Shown here: one piece after another, positions 1-13,565 of the stretch | Numbering within the stretch: position 1 is the first letter of the stretch | Layout: each line of letters begins with the position of its first letter | DNA from: Rhodospirillales bacterium | GTDB lineage: Bacteria; Pseudomonadota; Alphaproteobacteria; Rhodospirillales; Shumkoniaceae | Assembly: GCA_016776725.1 (NCBI GenBank) | Contig: JADHSV010000006.1 | Coordinates: 18,528 to 82,527, forward strand | DNA length: 64,000 nucleotides | Direction: 5' to 3' | Translations under genes and position numbers: made by a program | Notes under the pieces: model-generated | Databases searched by the model: none | Told to the model about the DNA's origin: nothing | What the model saw: the letters and a program-made list of their open reading frames with translations, nothing else

Positions 1-831
1 GCTTTGTGTACGGTCCTTGTGGCCTGCGCCGGCGATGACGACCCCGAATACGTCGAGCGTCCCGTGGAAGAGCTCTACAACGAAGCCATGGATTCCATGC
101 AGGCCGGCAAGTTTTTCTCGGCCGCGCAGCTGTTCGACGAGGTCGAGCGCCAGCACCCTTATTCCAGCTGGGCCACCAAGGCCCAATTGATGGCGGCCTT
201 CGCCCACTATCAGAACGGCAAGTACGACGAGGCCATCGTCGCCCTGGACCGGTTTATCCAGCTTCATCCGTCCAACCGCGACGCGCCCTACGCCCATTAT
301 CTGAAGGGACTTTGCTATTACGAGCAGATTTCCGACGTCAAGCGCGACCAGAAAATGACGGAACTGGCGCTGAAAAGCTTTGAGACGCTGATCGCGCGTT
401 TCCCCGAAAGCAAGTTTTCCAAGGATGCCCGCGTCAAGCTGGACCTCACCTATGACCACCTGGCCGGAAAGACCATGGAAATCGGCCGGTATTATCTGCG
501 CCAGGGGCATTATCTGGCGGCAATCAACCGGTTTCGCGCGGTTGTCGAACAGTACGAGAAGACGACCCATTCCCCCGAGGCCCTGCACCGTATGACCGAA
601 GCCTATCTCGCCCTTGGTTTGAAACAGGAAGCGCAGCGGACCGCTGCCGTTCTTGGCCATAACTTTCCGGGCAGCGAATGGTACATTGACGCCTACGAAC
701 TGGTGGAACAAAAGCGCATCCGGCCCGAGGAAAAACCCTGGTATCAGGTGTGGGACGGCAATGACGCCCCTGAGGCGCCGAAGGCGCAGAAGATCGAGAC
801 CAAGGAAGAACCCTGGTACATATTCTGGTAA
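1..831 (+). CDS. bamD: Outer membrane assembly lipoprotein BamD (5' partial)
   Basis: BamD is the essential lipoprotein of the BAM complex that inserts beta-barrel proteins into the outer membrane. The reading frame is open from the first base, so the start and most of the signal peptide lie upstream. A lipobox-like LVAC is visible, with its Cys codon at 25-27, followed by an acidic GDDD stretch. The mature part of about 265 residues consists of TPR-like helices, for example AAQLFDEVERQHPYSSW and ALDRFIQLHPSN, in the BamD order. A short C-terminal tail contains two EEPWY/EKPWY-like repeats. recN follows 27 bp downstream on the same strand, the common alphaproteobacterial order. Only the left truncation limits certainty. 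Confidence 0.93.
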   Translation, partial: ALCTVLVACAGDDDPEYVERPVEELYNEAMDSMQAGKFFSAAQLFDEVERQHPYSSWATKAQLMAAFAHYQNGKYDEAIVALDRFIQLHPSNRDAPYAHYLKGLCYYEQISDVKRDQKMTELALKSFETLIARFPESKFSKDARVKLDLTYDHLAGKTMEIGRYYLRQGHYLAAINRFRAVVEQYEKTTHSPEALHRMTEAYLALGLKQEAQRTAAVLGHNFPGSEWYIDAYELVEQKRIRPEEKPWYQVWDGNDAPEAPKAQKIETKEEPWYIFW

Positions 832-858
832 CGCCAAGGACCGTGGATAATTGCCGGT

Positions 859-5149
<4,291 letters not shown>

Positions 5150-5150
5150 A

Positions 5151-5720
5151 TCAGTCGCGCTCCTTCAATACGGCGTCCACGGCGGCGCTTACGGCCTTGC
5201 CGTCGGGCGCGTCGCCCGTCAGGCGTTCGGCGGCGGTGGCGGCCACGTCAAGGGCCAGATCGCGCACACCGGCGACGGCTTCCTGCGTCGCTTTGGCGAT
5301 CCGCTGTTCGGCTGCCGTGACCTTCGCGCTCAGGCGTTCGTTTAACTCGTCATGGCGCGAGGATGCGTCGGCGCTCATGGTGTTGCGAGCTTCGGCCACA
5401 ACTCCCTGGGCGTTTTGCCGGGCCTCGGCGATTGCCTGCTCATAAGCGTCCGCCAATGCCTGGGCATCGGCCTTCAACGTCTGCGCACGTTCCAGATTGC
5501 CCTCGATACGATCCTTGCGGGCAGCCAGCACGCTGCCGATTTTCGGCAACGCTACCCGGGACATCAGCACGTAAAGCACGGCAAACGTGATCACCAGCCA
5601 GACAAGCTGAGGCGCGAACTTGGACGCGTCAAGCTGCGGCAGGCCCGCCGCAAAGGCGGGAGCCACATACCCCGACACGGCTATGGTAAGAGCCGGTAAT
5701 CCCCAGGTGGATTTGCGCAT
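5151..5720 (-). CDS. atpG: F0F1 ATP synthase subunit b'
   Basis: This is the second, divergent b-type stalk subunit, typical of alphaproteobacteria and phototrophs, which use a b/b' heterodimer. It has 189 residues. An Ala/Pro-containing N-terminal segment of about 25 residues (ends GYVAPAFAAG) resembles a leader. The membrane helix FAPQLVWLVITFAVLYVLMS follows, then VALPKIGSVLAARKDRIEGN and a long coiled coil. The upstream gene is atpE (66 bp away) and the downstream gene is atpF (1 bp away). The gene is called atpF' or atpG in different genomes; here atpG does not mean the gamma subunit. Confidence 0.92.
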   Translation of the reverse strand: MRKSTWGLPALTIAVSGYVAPAFAAGLPQLDASKFAPQLVWLVITFAVLYVLMSRVALPKIGSVLAARKDRIEGNLERAQTLKADAQALADAYEQAIAEARQNAQGVVAEARNTMSADASSRHDELNERLSAKVTAAEQRIAKATQEAVAGVRDLALDVAATAAERLTGDAPDGKAVSAAVDAVLKERD

Positions 5721-5786
5721 TTCACGCTCCTGCGAAAAGACACGTGCCTGCCTGGCCCGAACAAGCGGGCCGGGCAGGCGGTGTCT

Positions 5787-6011
5787 TCAGGTGAACAGGA
5801 TCAGGAACGAGATGAGAAGCGCGTACAGCGCAACCGCCTCAACCAGCGCGAAGCCCAGCATGGCCAGACCGAACACCTGTGAACGGGCGGCCGGGTTGCG
5901 CGCGATGGAGCTGATCAGCGACGAGAAGATATTGCCGATACCGGCGCCCACGCCACCCAAACCAATAACGGCGAGGCCGGCCCCAATCATTTTCGCGGCA
6001 GCAAGTTCCAT
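5787..6011 (-). CDS. atpE: F0F1 ATP synthase subunit c
   Basis: This is the proteolipid that forms the rotating c-ring. At 74 residues it has two membrane helices. The first carries the GxGxG-like run [12 protein letters not shown] polar loop contains R38-N39-P40. The second helix carries the proton-binding glutamate, E58, in [10 protein letters not shown]. The length, loop and carboxylate position are diagnostic. It lies between atpB (31 bp upstream) and atpF'. No sodium-type Gln/Glu signature was noted, so proton coupling is the default reading. Confidence 0.96.
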   Translation of the reverse strand: MELAAAKMIGAGLAVIGLGGVGAGIGNIFSSLISSIARNPAARSQVFGLAMLGFALVEAVALYALLISFLILFT

Positions 6012-6042
6012 GGTCCTATTTCCTCATTTGCTCAATAAACAA

Positions 6043-6768
6043 TTAATGCAGATGGATAGCGTCGTTGAGATACAGGCATGTGAGAATGGTGAACACATAG
6101 GCCTGCAAAAACGCCACCAAAAATTCAAAACCACTTAATGCGACATCAACGGTCAGGGGTGCCCAGCCGCCGATAATTCCCAACGGAATGACAAAACCGG
6201 CGAACACCTTCATCATCGTGTGTCCGGCCATCATATTCGCGAACAGCCGGATGGAAAGACTTACCGGGCGCGATAAGTAAGACAGGACTTCGATGGGAAT
6301 CAGTATGGGCGCCATGATCATCGGCACGCCCGTGGGCATGAAAAAGGTAAAAAAGTGAAACCCGTGCCGAACGATGCCGATAACCGTCACGCCAATAAAG
6401 ACGAACGCGGCCATGGCGAAGGTGACGATGATATGGCTGGTAAAGGTGAAACTGTAGGGGATCAGGCCGATCAGATTGCCAAAAAGAATGAACATGAACA
6501 GCGAGAACACGAACGGGAAATACCTGCGTCCTTCGCTGCCCACATTGTCGCGCACCATTCCGGCAATGAACTCGTAACTGAGTTCGGCCATGGACTGCCA
6601 GCGCCCCGGAACGATTGACCGGCCGCGTACGCCGAAGACAAGGAACACGCTGACCGCGATCACGGTTAAAACCATGAAAACGCCCGAATTGGTCAACGAA
6701 ACATCGACGCCGCCGATCTCGATGGGCGCAACGGTGGTGATTTCAAACTGATGCAGTGGGTTGGCCAA
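6043..6768 (-). CDS. atpB: F0F1 ATP synthase subunit a
   Basis: Subunit a is the stator half of the proton channel. It has 241 residues with five to six hydrophobic helices. The essential channel arginine is R174 in LSIRLFANMMAGH, preceded by the conserved EVLSYLSRPVSL segment. The N-terminus starts MANPLHQFEI as in other alphaproteobacterial AtpB proteins. It is located 31 bp after atpI and before atpE in an F0-only operon. The F1 genes are not in this window, which is the usual split arrangement in Rhodospirillales-type genomes. Confidence 0.96.
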   Translation of the reverse strand: MANPLHQFEITTVAPIEIGGVDVSLTNSGVFMVLTVIAVSVFLVFGVRGRSIVPGRWQSMAELSYEFIAGMVRDNVGSEGRRYFPFVFSLFMFILFGNLIGLIPYSFTFTSHIIVTFAMAAFVFIGVTVIGIVRHGFHFFTFFMPTGVPMIMAPILIPIEVLSYLSRPVSLSIRLFANMMAGHTMMKVFAGFVIPLGIIGGWAPLTVDVALSGFEFLVAFLQAYVFTILTCLYLNDAIHLH

Positions 6769-6799
6769 CTTTTTATTCCGCCTTTGCCGTTTCCTGCTT

Positions 6800-7156
6800 C
6801 TAGCGTTTGTCGCTTTTTGACGATTCGTTCATTTCATCCGAATAACCGGCGGCCAGGCCCATTCCCGAGGCCGCACGGTAGACATTCAATATCCCGGCGG
6901 CAGCGCCGAGAAAGAAGAACACCACCAGAAACCATGGTGTGGTGTCAAGCCATCTGTCAAGCAGAAGGCCAATTCCAACGCCGACGGCCAAGGCTGCCAC
7001 CAGTTCGACCCCGATGCGAAACGCCATGCCGAAACCGGATGCCTGGCCGCGCAGGATCGGTCCTTTGCCTTTTGCCGCCGCTTCTCCTTCTTCCCTGGCG
7101 CGCTTGATCCGGGCGTCCAAATCATCCAGCGATCTGCGGGAATCTTCGTCGCTCAT
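6800..7156 (-). CDS. atpI: ATP synthase protein I (F0 assembly factor)
   Basis: AtpI assists c-ring assembly and is usually the first gene of F0 operons. It has 118 residues: a charged N-terminus (about 40 residues) followed by two hydrophobic helices, FRIGVELVAALAVGVGIGLL and FLVVFFFLGAAAGILNVYRA, the AtpI/AtpQ pattern. The ATG at 7156 opens the five-gene operon. A TTGACA -35 lies upstream at 7214-7219 on this strand. The family is short and loosely conserved, so the call rests on both topology and position. Confidence 0.88.
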   Translation of the reverse strand: MSDEDSRRSLDDLDARIKRAREEGEAAAKGKGPILRGQASGFGMAFRIGVELVAALAVGVGIGLLLDRWLDTTPWFLVVFFFLGAAAGILNVYRAASGMGLAAGYSDEMNESSKSDKR

Positions 7157-7190
7157 CGGGTCTCCGCCAGCCAGTCACGTCTGTAGGCGG

Positions 7191-7219
7191 ACGTTAATGG
7201 CGCGCACCCCACCTGTCAA
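7191..7219 (-). promoter_or_regulatory. Candidate promoter of the atpI-B-E-F'-F operon
   Basis: On the minus strand a perfect TTGACA (positions 7219-7214) is followed after 17 bp by TAACGT (7196-7191), a weak -10 with three of six consensus matches. It lies about 35 bp upstream of the atpI ATG in the smc/atpI intergenic space. The -35 is strong and the -10 is not, so this is a prediction only. Confidence 0.4.
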
Positions 7220-7283
7220 GAACGAAAGGACGCATCAACTCGTTGAATATATTGAAAAAAAATGGAAATCGCGTGACTTGTTA

Positions 7284-10200
7284 TCAGGCCGATTCACGAA
7301 GTTCCACGGCCCGCTGAAGATCGACCGAGACAAGCTGCGAAATGCCGCGTTCGGACATGGTGACGCCGAACAGCCGGTCCATGCGCGCCATGGTCATGCG
7401 GTGATGGGTAATGACCAGGAAATTGGTTTTTCCGGCGCGCGCCATTTCCTCGACCAGCGTGCAGAAGCGATCCACGTTGGCGTCATCCAGCGGCGCGTCG
7501 ACTTCGTCCAGCACGCATATGGGCGCCGGGTTGGTCAGGAACACCGCAAACATCAGGGCCAGCGCGGTTAGCGCCTGTTCGCCGCCCGACAGCAGTGAAA
7601 GAATTTGCAACCGCTTCCCGGGGGGGCTGGCCATGATTTCCAAGCCGGCTTCAAGGGGATCGTCCGATTCGGTCAGCGCCAGATGGGCGCGGCCGCCGCC
7701 GAACAGGCGCACGAACAAGGCACGGAAGTGTCCATCGACTTCTTCGAACGACGCCACCAGCCGTTGCCGGCCTTCGCGGTTCAATTCGGAAATGCCGCGC
7801 CGCAGTTTCTCGATGGCGCGGGTAAGGTCGCCCTTCTCGGTTTCCAGGCCTTCGATCTGTTCGTAGAGTTCGGTGGCTTCGTGTTCGGCCCGCAGGTTCA
7901 CCGGCCCCATGGTGTCGCGTTCGCGCTGCAGCCGCTCGACCCGTTTTTCGATGGCTTCCAGATCGGGCAGTTCCACCTCTTCCTTAAGTTCGGCCACCGC
8001 GGCCAGATTTTCGGGCCGGCAGTCAAGGCGTTCCATCACCCGTTCACGCAGACTTTGCGTGGCCTGCTGCGCTTGCTCGACCGCGCCTTCCGCCCGCACC
8101 CGGTCTTCGCGCGCAGCCGCCAGGGAATTTTCGGCCTGACGCAAAACCTGATCGGCCTCTGTCAGTCGCAATTCGGCCTTCGCCAGATGGTCGGCGGCCG
8201 AATTGCGGTTTGTTTCGGCCCCTTCGATCAGGCTTAGCAGGGCCTGACGCTTTTCGTCGATCTCGGCGGGACGGACGGCCAGCTTTCCGGTTTCCGATTC
8301 GATTGCCTGTTTGCGTTCCGCCAGTTGTTCCAGACGGCGCGTCGCACCCTCGCCGCGATCGCGCCACGACGTCAGTTCACGTGAAATCGCCTCCTGCCTG
8401 TTGCGTCGGTCACGGGCCAGGCGCGCCAGCGAATCATGCGCACTTTGCCGTTCCACCTGTTCGGCGCGCCTTTCAGCCAGTTCGGCGCGCAGGGCGGAAA
8501 TATCATCGCGGGCCTGGGTGGGGTCGGGCAGGGAGGCCAACGCGTCCGCGGCCTCCTTGGCATGTGTTTCGGCTTCGGCCAGATCCGCCGCGATGCGTTC
8601 GGCGGCTTCCGTCAATCCCGCCAGCCGCGAGTCGATCTGCGAGGCCTTTTCCCTGAGCTGCGACAAGGCATCACCCGCCTGCGTATTCGCGGCGTCGGCG
8701 GCCAGGGCATCGCGCCGGGCCACGGCTTCGCCCTCGGCGGCGGCGGCGGCCCGGGTTTCGGCTTCTTCGACGCGGGTTGCGGCCACCGATACGGCCGCTT
8801 CGGCATCGCTCATCTGGGCGCGGACTTCGGCCAGACGGTTGCGCTGCTCAAGACGCGCGGCGGCAGCCGTGGGCGCGCCCGCCGAAACCGTAAATCCATC
8901 CCAGCGCCACAAGGCGCCGTCGCGGCTGACCAACCGCTGGCCCGGTTTCAGGGACACGCGCAGGGCGGAACCCGCACTTTCGTCAACGACCACGCCGATC
9001 TGCGAGAGCCTGCGGGTCAATGCCGCAGGGCCTTTCACGAAACCGCTCAAAGGTTCGCACTTGCCGGGCAGGGGTTGGGGGTCGTTCAGCGCGTCAAGGG
9101 TATGCCAATGAACGGGAGCGGGCTCGTCGGCGGGAGCCGAAAGATCCTCGCCCAGCGCAGCACCCAACGCCACCTCGAACCCGTGTTCGACGGAAACCGA
9201 ATCGATCAACGGCGGCCAGCTATCCGATTGCCCGGCCTCAAGCACATCGGCCAGGGCCTTGGCTTCGGCTTCAAGGCGTGCGAACGCCGATTGGGTTTCG
9301 TGAAGGCTGGCGACGATCTCGCGCACGTGGGCGTCGGCTTCGGCTCGGTGATTGCCGGCGGCCTCTGCGGCTTCGCGTCCCTTTTCCGCAGCTTCGCGCG
9401 CGTCGGCCAGCGTGCGTTCCGTGGCCTCCATCTGCCCCGGATCGACGGCGCCTGCTTCAATGGCCGAACGTTGGGATGCGTTTTCCTCGCGCTGTTGCGC
9501 CAGCATTTGCCGACGCTGGTTCTGTTCGTCCGCCCGGCGAACAAGGGCGTTTTTCCTAGCCTCGTCGGCAGCGATCCTGTCGGTCAATTCGGCGTGGCGG
9601 GTTTCAAGCTCGACAACCACCTGGCGGATCGCCTGAAGGTTGGCTTCGGCGTCCTTTTCGGCGGTTTCCTCGTCGGCGCGGGCCTTTTCAATCTCTTGCG
9701 CTTCGGCTTCCAGCGCGCCGATTGCGGCAACGGCGTCGGCGGCCAGCGAGCCCTCGCGTTCGATATCCGTTGCGATCTGGGCTAGACGCGCGCGGCACTC
9801 GGCCTGTGCTTCGGCGACCCGCTTTTCTTCGGCGTCCAGCCCTTCGCGCGCGATGGTGACCCGTTGCAATTCAGCCGCGGCCTCGGCCTCGGTCTGGCGC
9901 AGGGACGGCAATGCGGCGGCGAATTCCGCCTGAAGGCGTGACGCCTCGGCGGACGCCGCCGTCAGGCGTACGACAGCCGCTTCGGCTTCCTTGCGGTGTT
10001 CGCCGCTACGTTCCTGGGTTTCTTGCGCCGCGGCCCAGCGCATGTGGAAAAGGGTGGCTTCGGCGCGCCGGATATGGCCACTGAGATTGCTGTAGCGCGA
10101 TGCCTGACGGGCCTGCTTTTTCAGGGTCTTGTGCTGGACTTCCATGGCCCCCAGCACATCTTCCAGCCGCACCAGATTGGTCTCGGCGGCGCGCAGGCGA

Positions 10201-10745
10201 AGTTCAGCCTCGTGGCGCCTGGAATGCAGTCCGGTAATGCCCGCCGCTTCCTCCAGCAAGACCCGCCGCGCCGTTGGTTTGGCGGCAATGATGTTACCGA
10301 TTCGGCCCTGGCTGACCAGGGCGTTGGAACGCGGGCCGGTTGCGGCGTCGGCGAACAGAAGCTGTACGTCGCGGGCGCGCACCTCCTTGCCGTTGACGCG
10401 GTAGGTCGATCCGCTTCCGCGCTCGATGCGGCGGCTGACGTCCAGATCGTCCATGTGGTTGAAGACGGCCGGGGCGCTTCGATCGGCGTTGTCCATTCCA
10501 AGAATGACTTCCGCCATGTTCCGCGCCGGGCGGTCGCGCGTGCCGCCGAAAATAACGTCGTCCATTTCGCCGCCGCGCATCTGCTTGGCCGACGATTCGC
10601 CCATGACCCAGCGTAACGCTTCAACCAAATTCGACTTGCCGCAACCGTTGGGGCCGACGATTCCCGTCAGCCCCCGCTCGATCAAAAGCTCGGTCGGTTC
10701 AACGAAGGATTTGAACCCGGTAAGTCGAAGTCTGGTAAAGCGCAA
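7284..10745 (-). CDS. smc: Chromosome segregation protein SMC
   Basis: SMC is the condensin ATPase that compacts and segregates the chromosome. It has 1153 residues, normal length. Walker A is GPNGCGKS at residues 31-38. Two long coiled coils flank a hinge at roughly residues 500-620 (near AALGEDLSAPAD). The C-terminal head has the signature LLSGGEQALTALALMFAV and Walker B CVLDEVDAPLDDANV. The start is TTG at 10745, preceded by GGAG nine bases upstream, giving the expected MRFTRLRLTGFKSFVEP N-terminus. The DsbA-like gene ends 15 bp upstream, so smc is probably co-transcribed with it. The scpA/scpB partners are not in the window. Confidence 0.97.
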   Translation of the reverse strand: MRFTRLRLTGFKSFVEPTELLIERGLTGIVGPNGCGKSNLVEALRWVMGESSAKQMRGGEMDDVIFGGTRDRPARNMAEVILGMDNADRSAPAVFNHMDDLDVSRRIERGSGSTYRVNGKEVRARDVQLLFADAATGPRSNALVSQGRIGNIIAAKPTARRVLLEEAAGITGLHSRRHEAELRLRAAETNLVRLEDVLGAMEVQHKTLKKQARQASRYSNLSGHIRRAEATLFHMRWAAAQETQERSGEHRKEAEAAVVRLTAASAEASRLQAEFAAALPSLRQTEAEAAAELQRVTIAREGLDAEEKRVAEAQAECRARLAQIATDIEREGSLAADAVAAIGALEAEAQEIEKARADEETAEKDAEANLQAIRQVVVELETRHAELTDRIAADEARKNALVRRADEQNQRRQMLAQQREENASQRSAIEAGAVDPGQMEATERTLADAREAAEKGREAAEAAGNHRAEADAHVREIVASLHETQSAFARLEAEAKALADVLEAGQSDSWPPLIDSVSVEHGFEVALGAALGEDLSAPADEPAPVHWHTLDALNDPQPLPGKCEPLSGFVKGPAALTRRLSQIGVVVDESAGSALRVSLKPGQRLVSRDGALWRWDGFTVSAGAPTAAAARLEQRNRLAEVRAQMSDAEAAVSVAATRVEEAETRAAAAAEGEAVARRDALAADAANTQAGDALSQLREKASQIDSRLAGLTEAAERIAADLAEAETHAKEAADALASLPDPTQARDDISALRAELAERRAEQVERQSAHDSLARLARDRRNRQEAISRELTSWRDRGEGATRRLEQLAERKQAIESETGKLAVRPAEIDEKRQALLSLIEGAETNRNSAADHLAKAELRLTEADQVLRQAENSLAAAREDRVRAEGAVEQAQQATQSLRERVMERLDCRPENLAAVAELKEEVELPDLEAIEKRVERLQRERDTMGPVNLRAEHEATELYEQIEGLETEKGDLTRAIEKLRRGISELNREGRQRLVASFEEVDGHFRALFVRLFGGGRAHLALTESDDPLEAGLEIMASPPGKRLQILSLLSGGEQALTALALMFAVFLTNPAPICVLDEVDAPLDDANVDRFCTLVEEMARAGKTNFLVITHHRMTMARMDRLFGVTMSERGISQLVSVDLQRAVELRESA

Positions 10746-10760
10746 CGAACCCGATCTCCG

Positions 10761-11369
10761 CTATTTTGCCTTTTCCAGGGCCGCGTCGATGACCTTCTGG
10801 AATTCCTCGAACGGAAGGTTGCCCGAAATTGTTTTGCCGTCGATGACGAAGCTGGGCGTCGATTCGATGTCAAACTTCTCACCGTCTTCGGCGGCGCGTT
10901 TCTGGATGCTCTCAAACAAAGCCTGATTATTTAGGCACGCGTTGACTGTTTCCTCGGACATTCCGCCCATCCGCGCCATGCGGGTGAGTTCCAGCAGCGG
11001 ATTGTTGCTTCCCGCCCAGGTCCGCTGGCTGCGGAACAGAACTTCAAGGAACCCGAAATAACGGTCCGGGCCCGCGCAATGGGGCAGCATCGAGGCGATC
11101 AGCGCCAGCTTGCCCAAGGGAAAATCACGAAACACCAGCCGCACCTTGCCGGTATCAATATAGGCTTTCTTGATCTTGGGCAGGGTTTCGGCGTGGAACG
11201 AGGCGCAATGTCCGCACGTCAGGGACGAATGCTCGGTAATGGTCAGGGGCGCGTCCGCGCTGCCCAGCGCCATTTCAACGAGGGCGCCGTCGGCATCGGC
11301 GGCGTCAACCACGCCTCCGACAAGGCTGATTCCCAGAACAAACACTAAACCTAGTAGGCTTTGCCTCAA
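10761..11369 (-). CDS. DsbA-family periplasmic thiol-disulfide protein
   Basis: This is a secreted thioredoxin-fold oxidoreductase. The TTG start at 11369 is preferred. It has an AGGGAG Shine-Dalgarno eight bases upstream, gives a clean signal peptide (MRQSLLGLVFVLGISLVGG, cleavage near VDA-A), and lies downstream of the predicted promoter at 11400-11428. An ATG at 11414 would add 15 residues and place charged sequence before the signal. The mature protein carries the redox motif CGHC in SSLTCGHCASFH and a cis-Pro loop in STPSFVIDGK, as in the DsbA/TrbB-like group seen next to smc in alphaproteobacteria. It may oxidise or isomerise exported proteins; the substrates are unknown. Confidence 0.88.
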   Translation of the reverse strand: MRQSLLGLVFVLGISLVGGVVDAADADGALVEMALGSADAPLTITEHSSLTCGHCASFHAETLPKIKKAYIDTGKVRLVFRDFPLGKLALIASMLPHCAGPDRYFGFLEVLFRSQRTWAGSNNPLLELTRMARMGGMSEETVNACLNNQALFESIQKRAAEDGEKFDIESTPSFVIDGKTISGNLPFEEFQKVIDAALEKAK

Positions 11370-11399
11370 TTTGGTTCTCCCTTCCACAACATGTTGGCG

Positions 11400-11428
11400 A
11401 CTATAGATTCGCATGGACTAATCCACAA
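11400..11428 (-). promoter_or_regulatory. Candidate promoter of the dsbA-like/smc pair
   Basis: On the minus strand TTGTGG (11428-11423) and TATAGT (11405-11400) are separated by exactly 17 bp in the 80-bp gap after dciA. A transcript starting about seven bases beyond the -10 would exclude the ATG at 11414 and include the TTG at 11369. This agrees with the signal-peptide evidence for that start. Confidence 0.4.
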
Positions 11429-11449
11429 GACAGGTTTTATGCACAGGGT

Positions 11450-11983
11450 TCAATCAGATGAAGGCTCTTTGGATCGGATTTTTACCGATTGTCCGAGGGA
11501 CTGAAGCGCCGCGCGAAGTTCTTCGTCTTCGATGTCCGACAGCCGCTCAGCGATGGCTTTTTCATCCTGCGGATCAATTTCCTTCGGTGGTTTGACTTCG
11601 GCATCCCTGGCAACGGCGACAGGGGCCTGCTTCATGCTGAGGCGGGCCACCGCGCGATACCCGAAATACCCGTTAATTCGCTCCAGAATAAGGGGTTCGT
11701 CATGTTGGATTTGGGTGGCGATGGCGCCGCTTGCCACCCGTAAGTGCAAAGTACCCCCCGCCCGTTCCCCGGTGGGAAACGAGAGTTTCTCCGGCGCGGT
11801 CACCTTGGCAAAGGCGGTCCCGACGATGGCAGGCCAGTTGCGAACGATGGCGCCATCGGCAAGTCCGCGTTTTCCAAACAATGGTTTGGTGATTTTTTCG
11901 ACCGCGACACCCAGCGCCTTGGGCGCGCCGGTGCGCTGCCGCGAGCGAAATTTTTCCCAGGCCTTATTTGCGTCCTTGGTCAT
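11450..11983 (-). CDS. DciA/DUF721 family protein
   Basis: The protein has 177 residues from the ATG at 11983. The upstream extension of the open frame overlaps mutY and is not credible. The central segment (LFGKRGLADGAIVRNWPAIV, then TLHLRVASGAIATQIQHDEP) matches the DUF721/DciA family, whose members load or operate the replicative helicase DnaB in bacteria lacking DnaC. The C-terminal 60 residues are charged and probably disordered or helical. It is divergent from mutY with only 30 bp between starts, and upstream of dsbA-smc, a conserved alphaproteobacterial neighbourhood. The helicase-loading role is inferred from the family. Confidence 0.85.
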   Translation of the reverse strand: MTKDANKAWEKFRSRQRTGAPKALGVAVEKITKPLFGKRGLADGAIVRNWPAIVGTAFAKVTAPEKLSFPTGERAGGTLHLRVASGAIATQIQHDEPLILERINGYFGYRAVARLSMKQAPVAVARDAEVKPPKEIDPQDEKAIAERLSDIEDEELRAALQSLGQSVKIRSKEPSSD

Positions 11984-12013
11984 ACCGGCCAATATGGTAC
12001 GAACAGGACCGAT

Positions 12014-13078
12014 ATGAAACAAGCAAGCCACATTACCGGAAGAAGAATGGGCCTCGCCGTGCTCGAGTGGTACGACGCCAACGGACGGGAATTGCCGTGG
12101 CGGGCCAAATCCGGACGCGTGCCCGATCCCTATTTCGTGTGGCTTAGCGAGATTATGCTGCAGCAAACAACGGTGGCCACGGTCGGCCCCTATTTTGCCT
12201 CGTTCATGGAAAAATGGCCGACGGTCTCTGACTTGGGTCGCGCTTCGCTGGATGACGTTTTGCATGCCTGGCAGGGGCTGGGGTATTACGCGCGGGCGCG
12301 CAATTTGCGTAAATGTGCGCGAATCGTGGCTGACGAATATGGCGGAAAGTTTCCGGGCGACGAAGCGGAATTGAGGAAGCTTCCCGGGATCGGTCCCTAT
12401 ACGGCGGCCGCCATTGCGGCGATTGCCTTTGGGCAGCACTCGATTCCCGTGGACGGAAATATCGAGCGGGTGGTGTCGCGGCTATTCATGATCGGCGAAA
12501 GCGGGCCTGCCCTGAAGGCGCGGGTGGCCGAGGCGGCCTCGCCCCTGGTGCCGGATCGTCCCGGTGATTTCTGGCAGGCGGTCATGGATTTGGGGGCAAC
12601 CGTGTGCCGCCCCAAGGGGCCGATCTGCGAGGACTGCCCATTGGCGGCGTATTGCCGGGCCTTTGGGGAAGGAAATCCGGCAGGATTTCCCCGCAAAAAG
12701 AAAAAGGCCGCCAAGCCCACCCGATACGGCATCGCCTTTTTAGGGGTTGGCCCGGCCAACGAAATCATTTTACGGCGAAGGCCGCCTGCGGGTTTGCTGG
12801 GTGGGATGATCGAAGTCCCGTCCACCGACTGGCGCGAGCAGCCCTGGCGCATGGAGGAGGCGCTTCGGTTTGCGCCCGCGCCGTCTCATTGGAAGGAGAT
12901 TGACGGCGTCGTGCGCCACACGTTTACCCATTTCCATTTGGAACTGAGCATCGCGCGGGGCGCCATCGACGCCGCGTCATCCATCGACGGTTTCTGGTGC
13001 CTGCCGAACGAACTGGACGGTCAGGCGCTGCCGACCGTCATGAAAAAAATTATTCGTCGTAGGACATCAGGGTCGTAA
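12014..13078 (+). CDS. mutY: A/G-specific adenine glycosylase MutY
   Basis: MutY removes adenine mispaired with 8-oxoguanine. From the ATG at 12014 it has 354 residues. The helix-hairpin-helix [18 protein letters not shown] is followed by the VDGNIERV segment with the catalytic Asp. The catalytic Glu lies in [13 protein letters not shown]. The 4Fe-4S ligands are arranged C-x6-C-x2-C-x5-C in the segment beginning [12 protein letters not shown] Nudix-like C-terminal domain recognises the oxidised base. An ATG at 12047 with GGAAG close upstream is an alternative start. The 3' end overlaps the convergent apt by 29 bp. The promoter must overlap dciA, given the 30-bp divergent gap. Confidence 0.95.
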   Translation: MKQASHITGRRMGLAVLEWYDANGRELPWRAKSGRVPDPYFVWLSEIMLQQTTVATVGPYFASFMEKWPTVSDLGRASLDDVLHAWQGLGYYARARNLRKCARIVADEYGGKFPGDEAELRKLPGIGPYTAAAIAAIAFGQHSIPVDGNIERVVSRLFMIGESGPALKARVAEAASPLVPDRPGDFWQAVMDLGATVCRPKGPICEDCPLAAYCRAFGEGNPAGFPRKKKKAAKPTRYGIAFLGVGPANEIILRRRPPAGLLGGMIEVPSTDWREQPWRMEEALRFAPAPSHWKEIDGVVRHTFTHFHLELSIARGAIDAASSIDGFWCLPNELDGQALPTVMKKIIRRRTSGS

Positions 13079-13565
13079 TCGGAACGTCCACCTTCGAGCG
13101 CCCGTTCAGGAAGGTCAATTCGATGATGCAGGCGGCCGCCGTGACCTCGGCCCCGACTTTTTTGAAAAGCTCGACCGAGGCGGCCAAGGTTCCACCGGTG
13201 GCCAGCAGATCGTCCAATAGAACGACTTTCTGGCCCGGTTTAACCGCGTTATCCCGAATCTCGATAGTATCGGTTCCGTATTCCAGCGCGTATTCGTGCG
13301 AAATTGTTTTACCGGGAAGCTTGCCCTGTTTGCGGACCATGACGAAACCGCATCCGAGCTTGAGCGCCAACGGGGCCGCCACCAGGAAACCGCGCGATTC
13401 GACACCCGCCAGGATGTCCGGGCAATGGGGAGCCACGGCCTTGGCCATACGGCTCATGGCCACGCTCCAGGCGTCCGGATGGGCCAGCAGGGGCGAAATA
13501 TCGTAAAAATTGATGCCCGGTTTGGGGAAGTCGGGGATCGATGCGATGTGATCTTTTAAATTCAT
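13050..13565 (-). CDS. apt: Adenine phosphoribosyltransferase
   Basis: Apt salvages adenine to AMP using PRPP. It has 171 residues from the ATG at 13565, giving [20 protein letters not shown], the standard Apt N-terminus; the longer open frame to 13619 is unlikely. The PRPP-binding loop is [16 protein letters not shown], and the ESRGF motif ([18 protein letters not shown]) is present. The C-terminus TTLMSYDE ends inside the last codons of mutY on the other strand. Convergent overlap of this size is allowed because both C-termini are variable. Confidence 0.96.
   Translation of the reverse strand: MNLKDHIASIPDFPKPGINFYDISPLLAHPDAWSVAMSRMAKAVAPHCPDILAGVESRGFLVAAPLALKLGCGFVMVRKQGKLPGKTISHEYALEYGTDTIEIRDNAVKPGQKVVLLDDLLATGGTLAASVELFKKVGAEVTAAACIIELTFLNGRSKVDVPITTLMSYDE

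Noticed and set aside
8436..9785. Antisense open frame of about 449 codons opposite smc
   Set aside because: It lies wholly inside the coiled-coil coding part of smc and shows low-complexity Gly/Arg/Phe composition.
12000..12439. N-terminal extension of the dciA frame into mutY
   Set aside because: It would overlap the well-supported mutY start and adds 152 residues foreign to DUF721 proteins.
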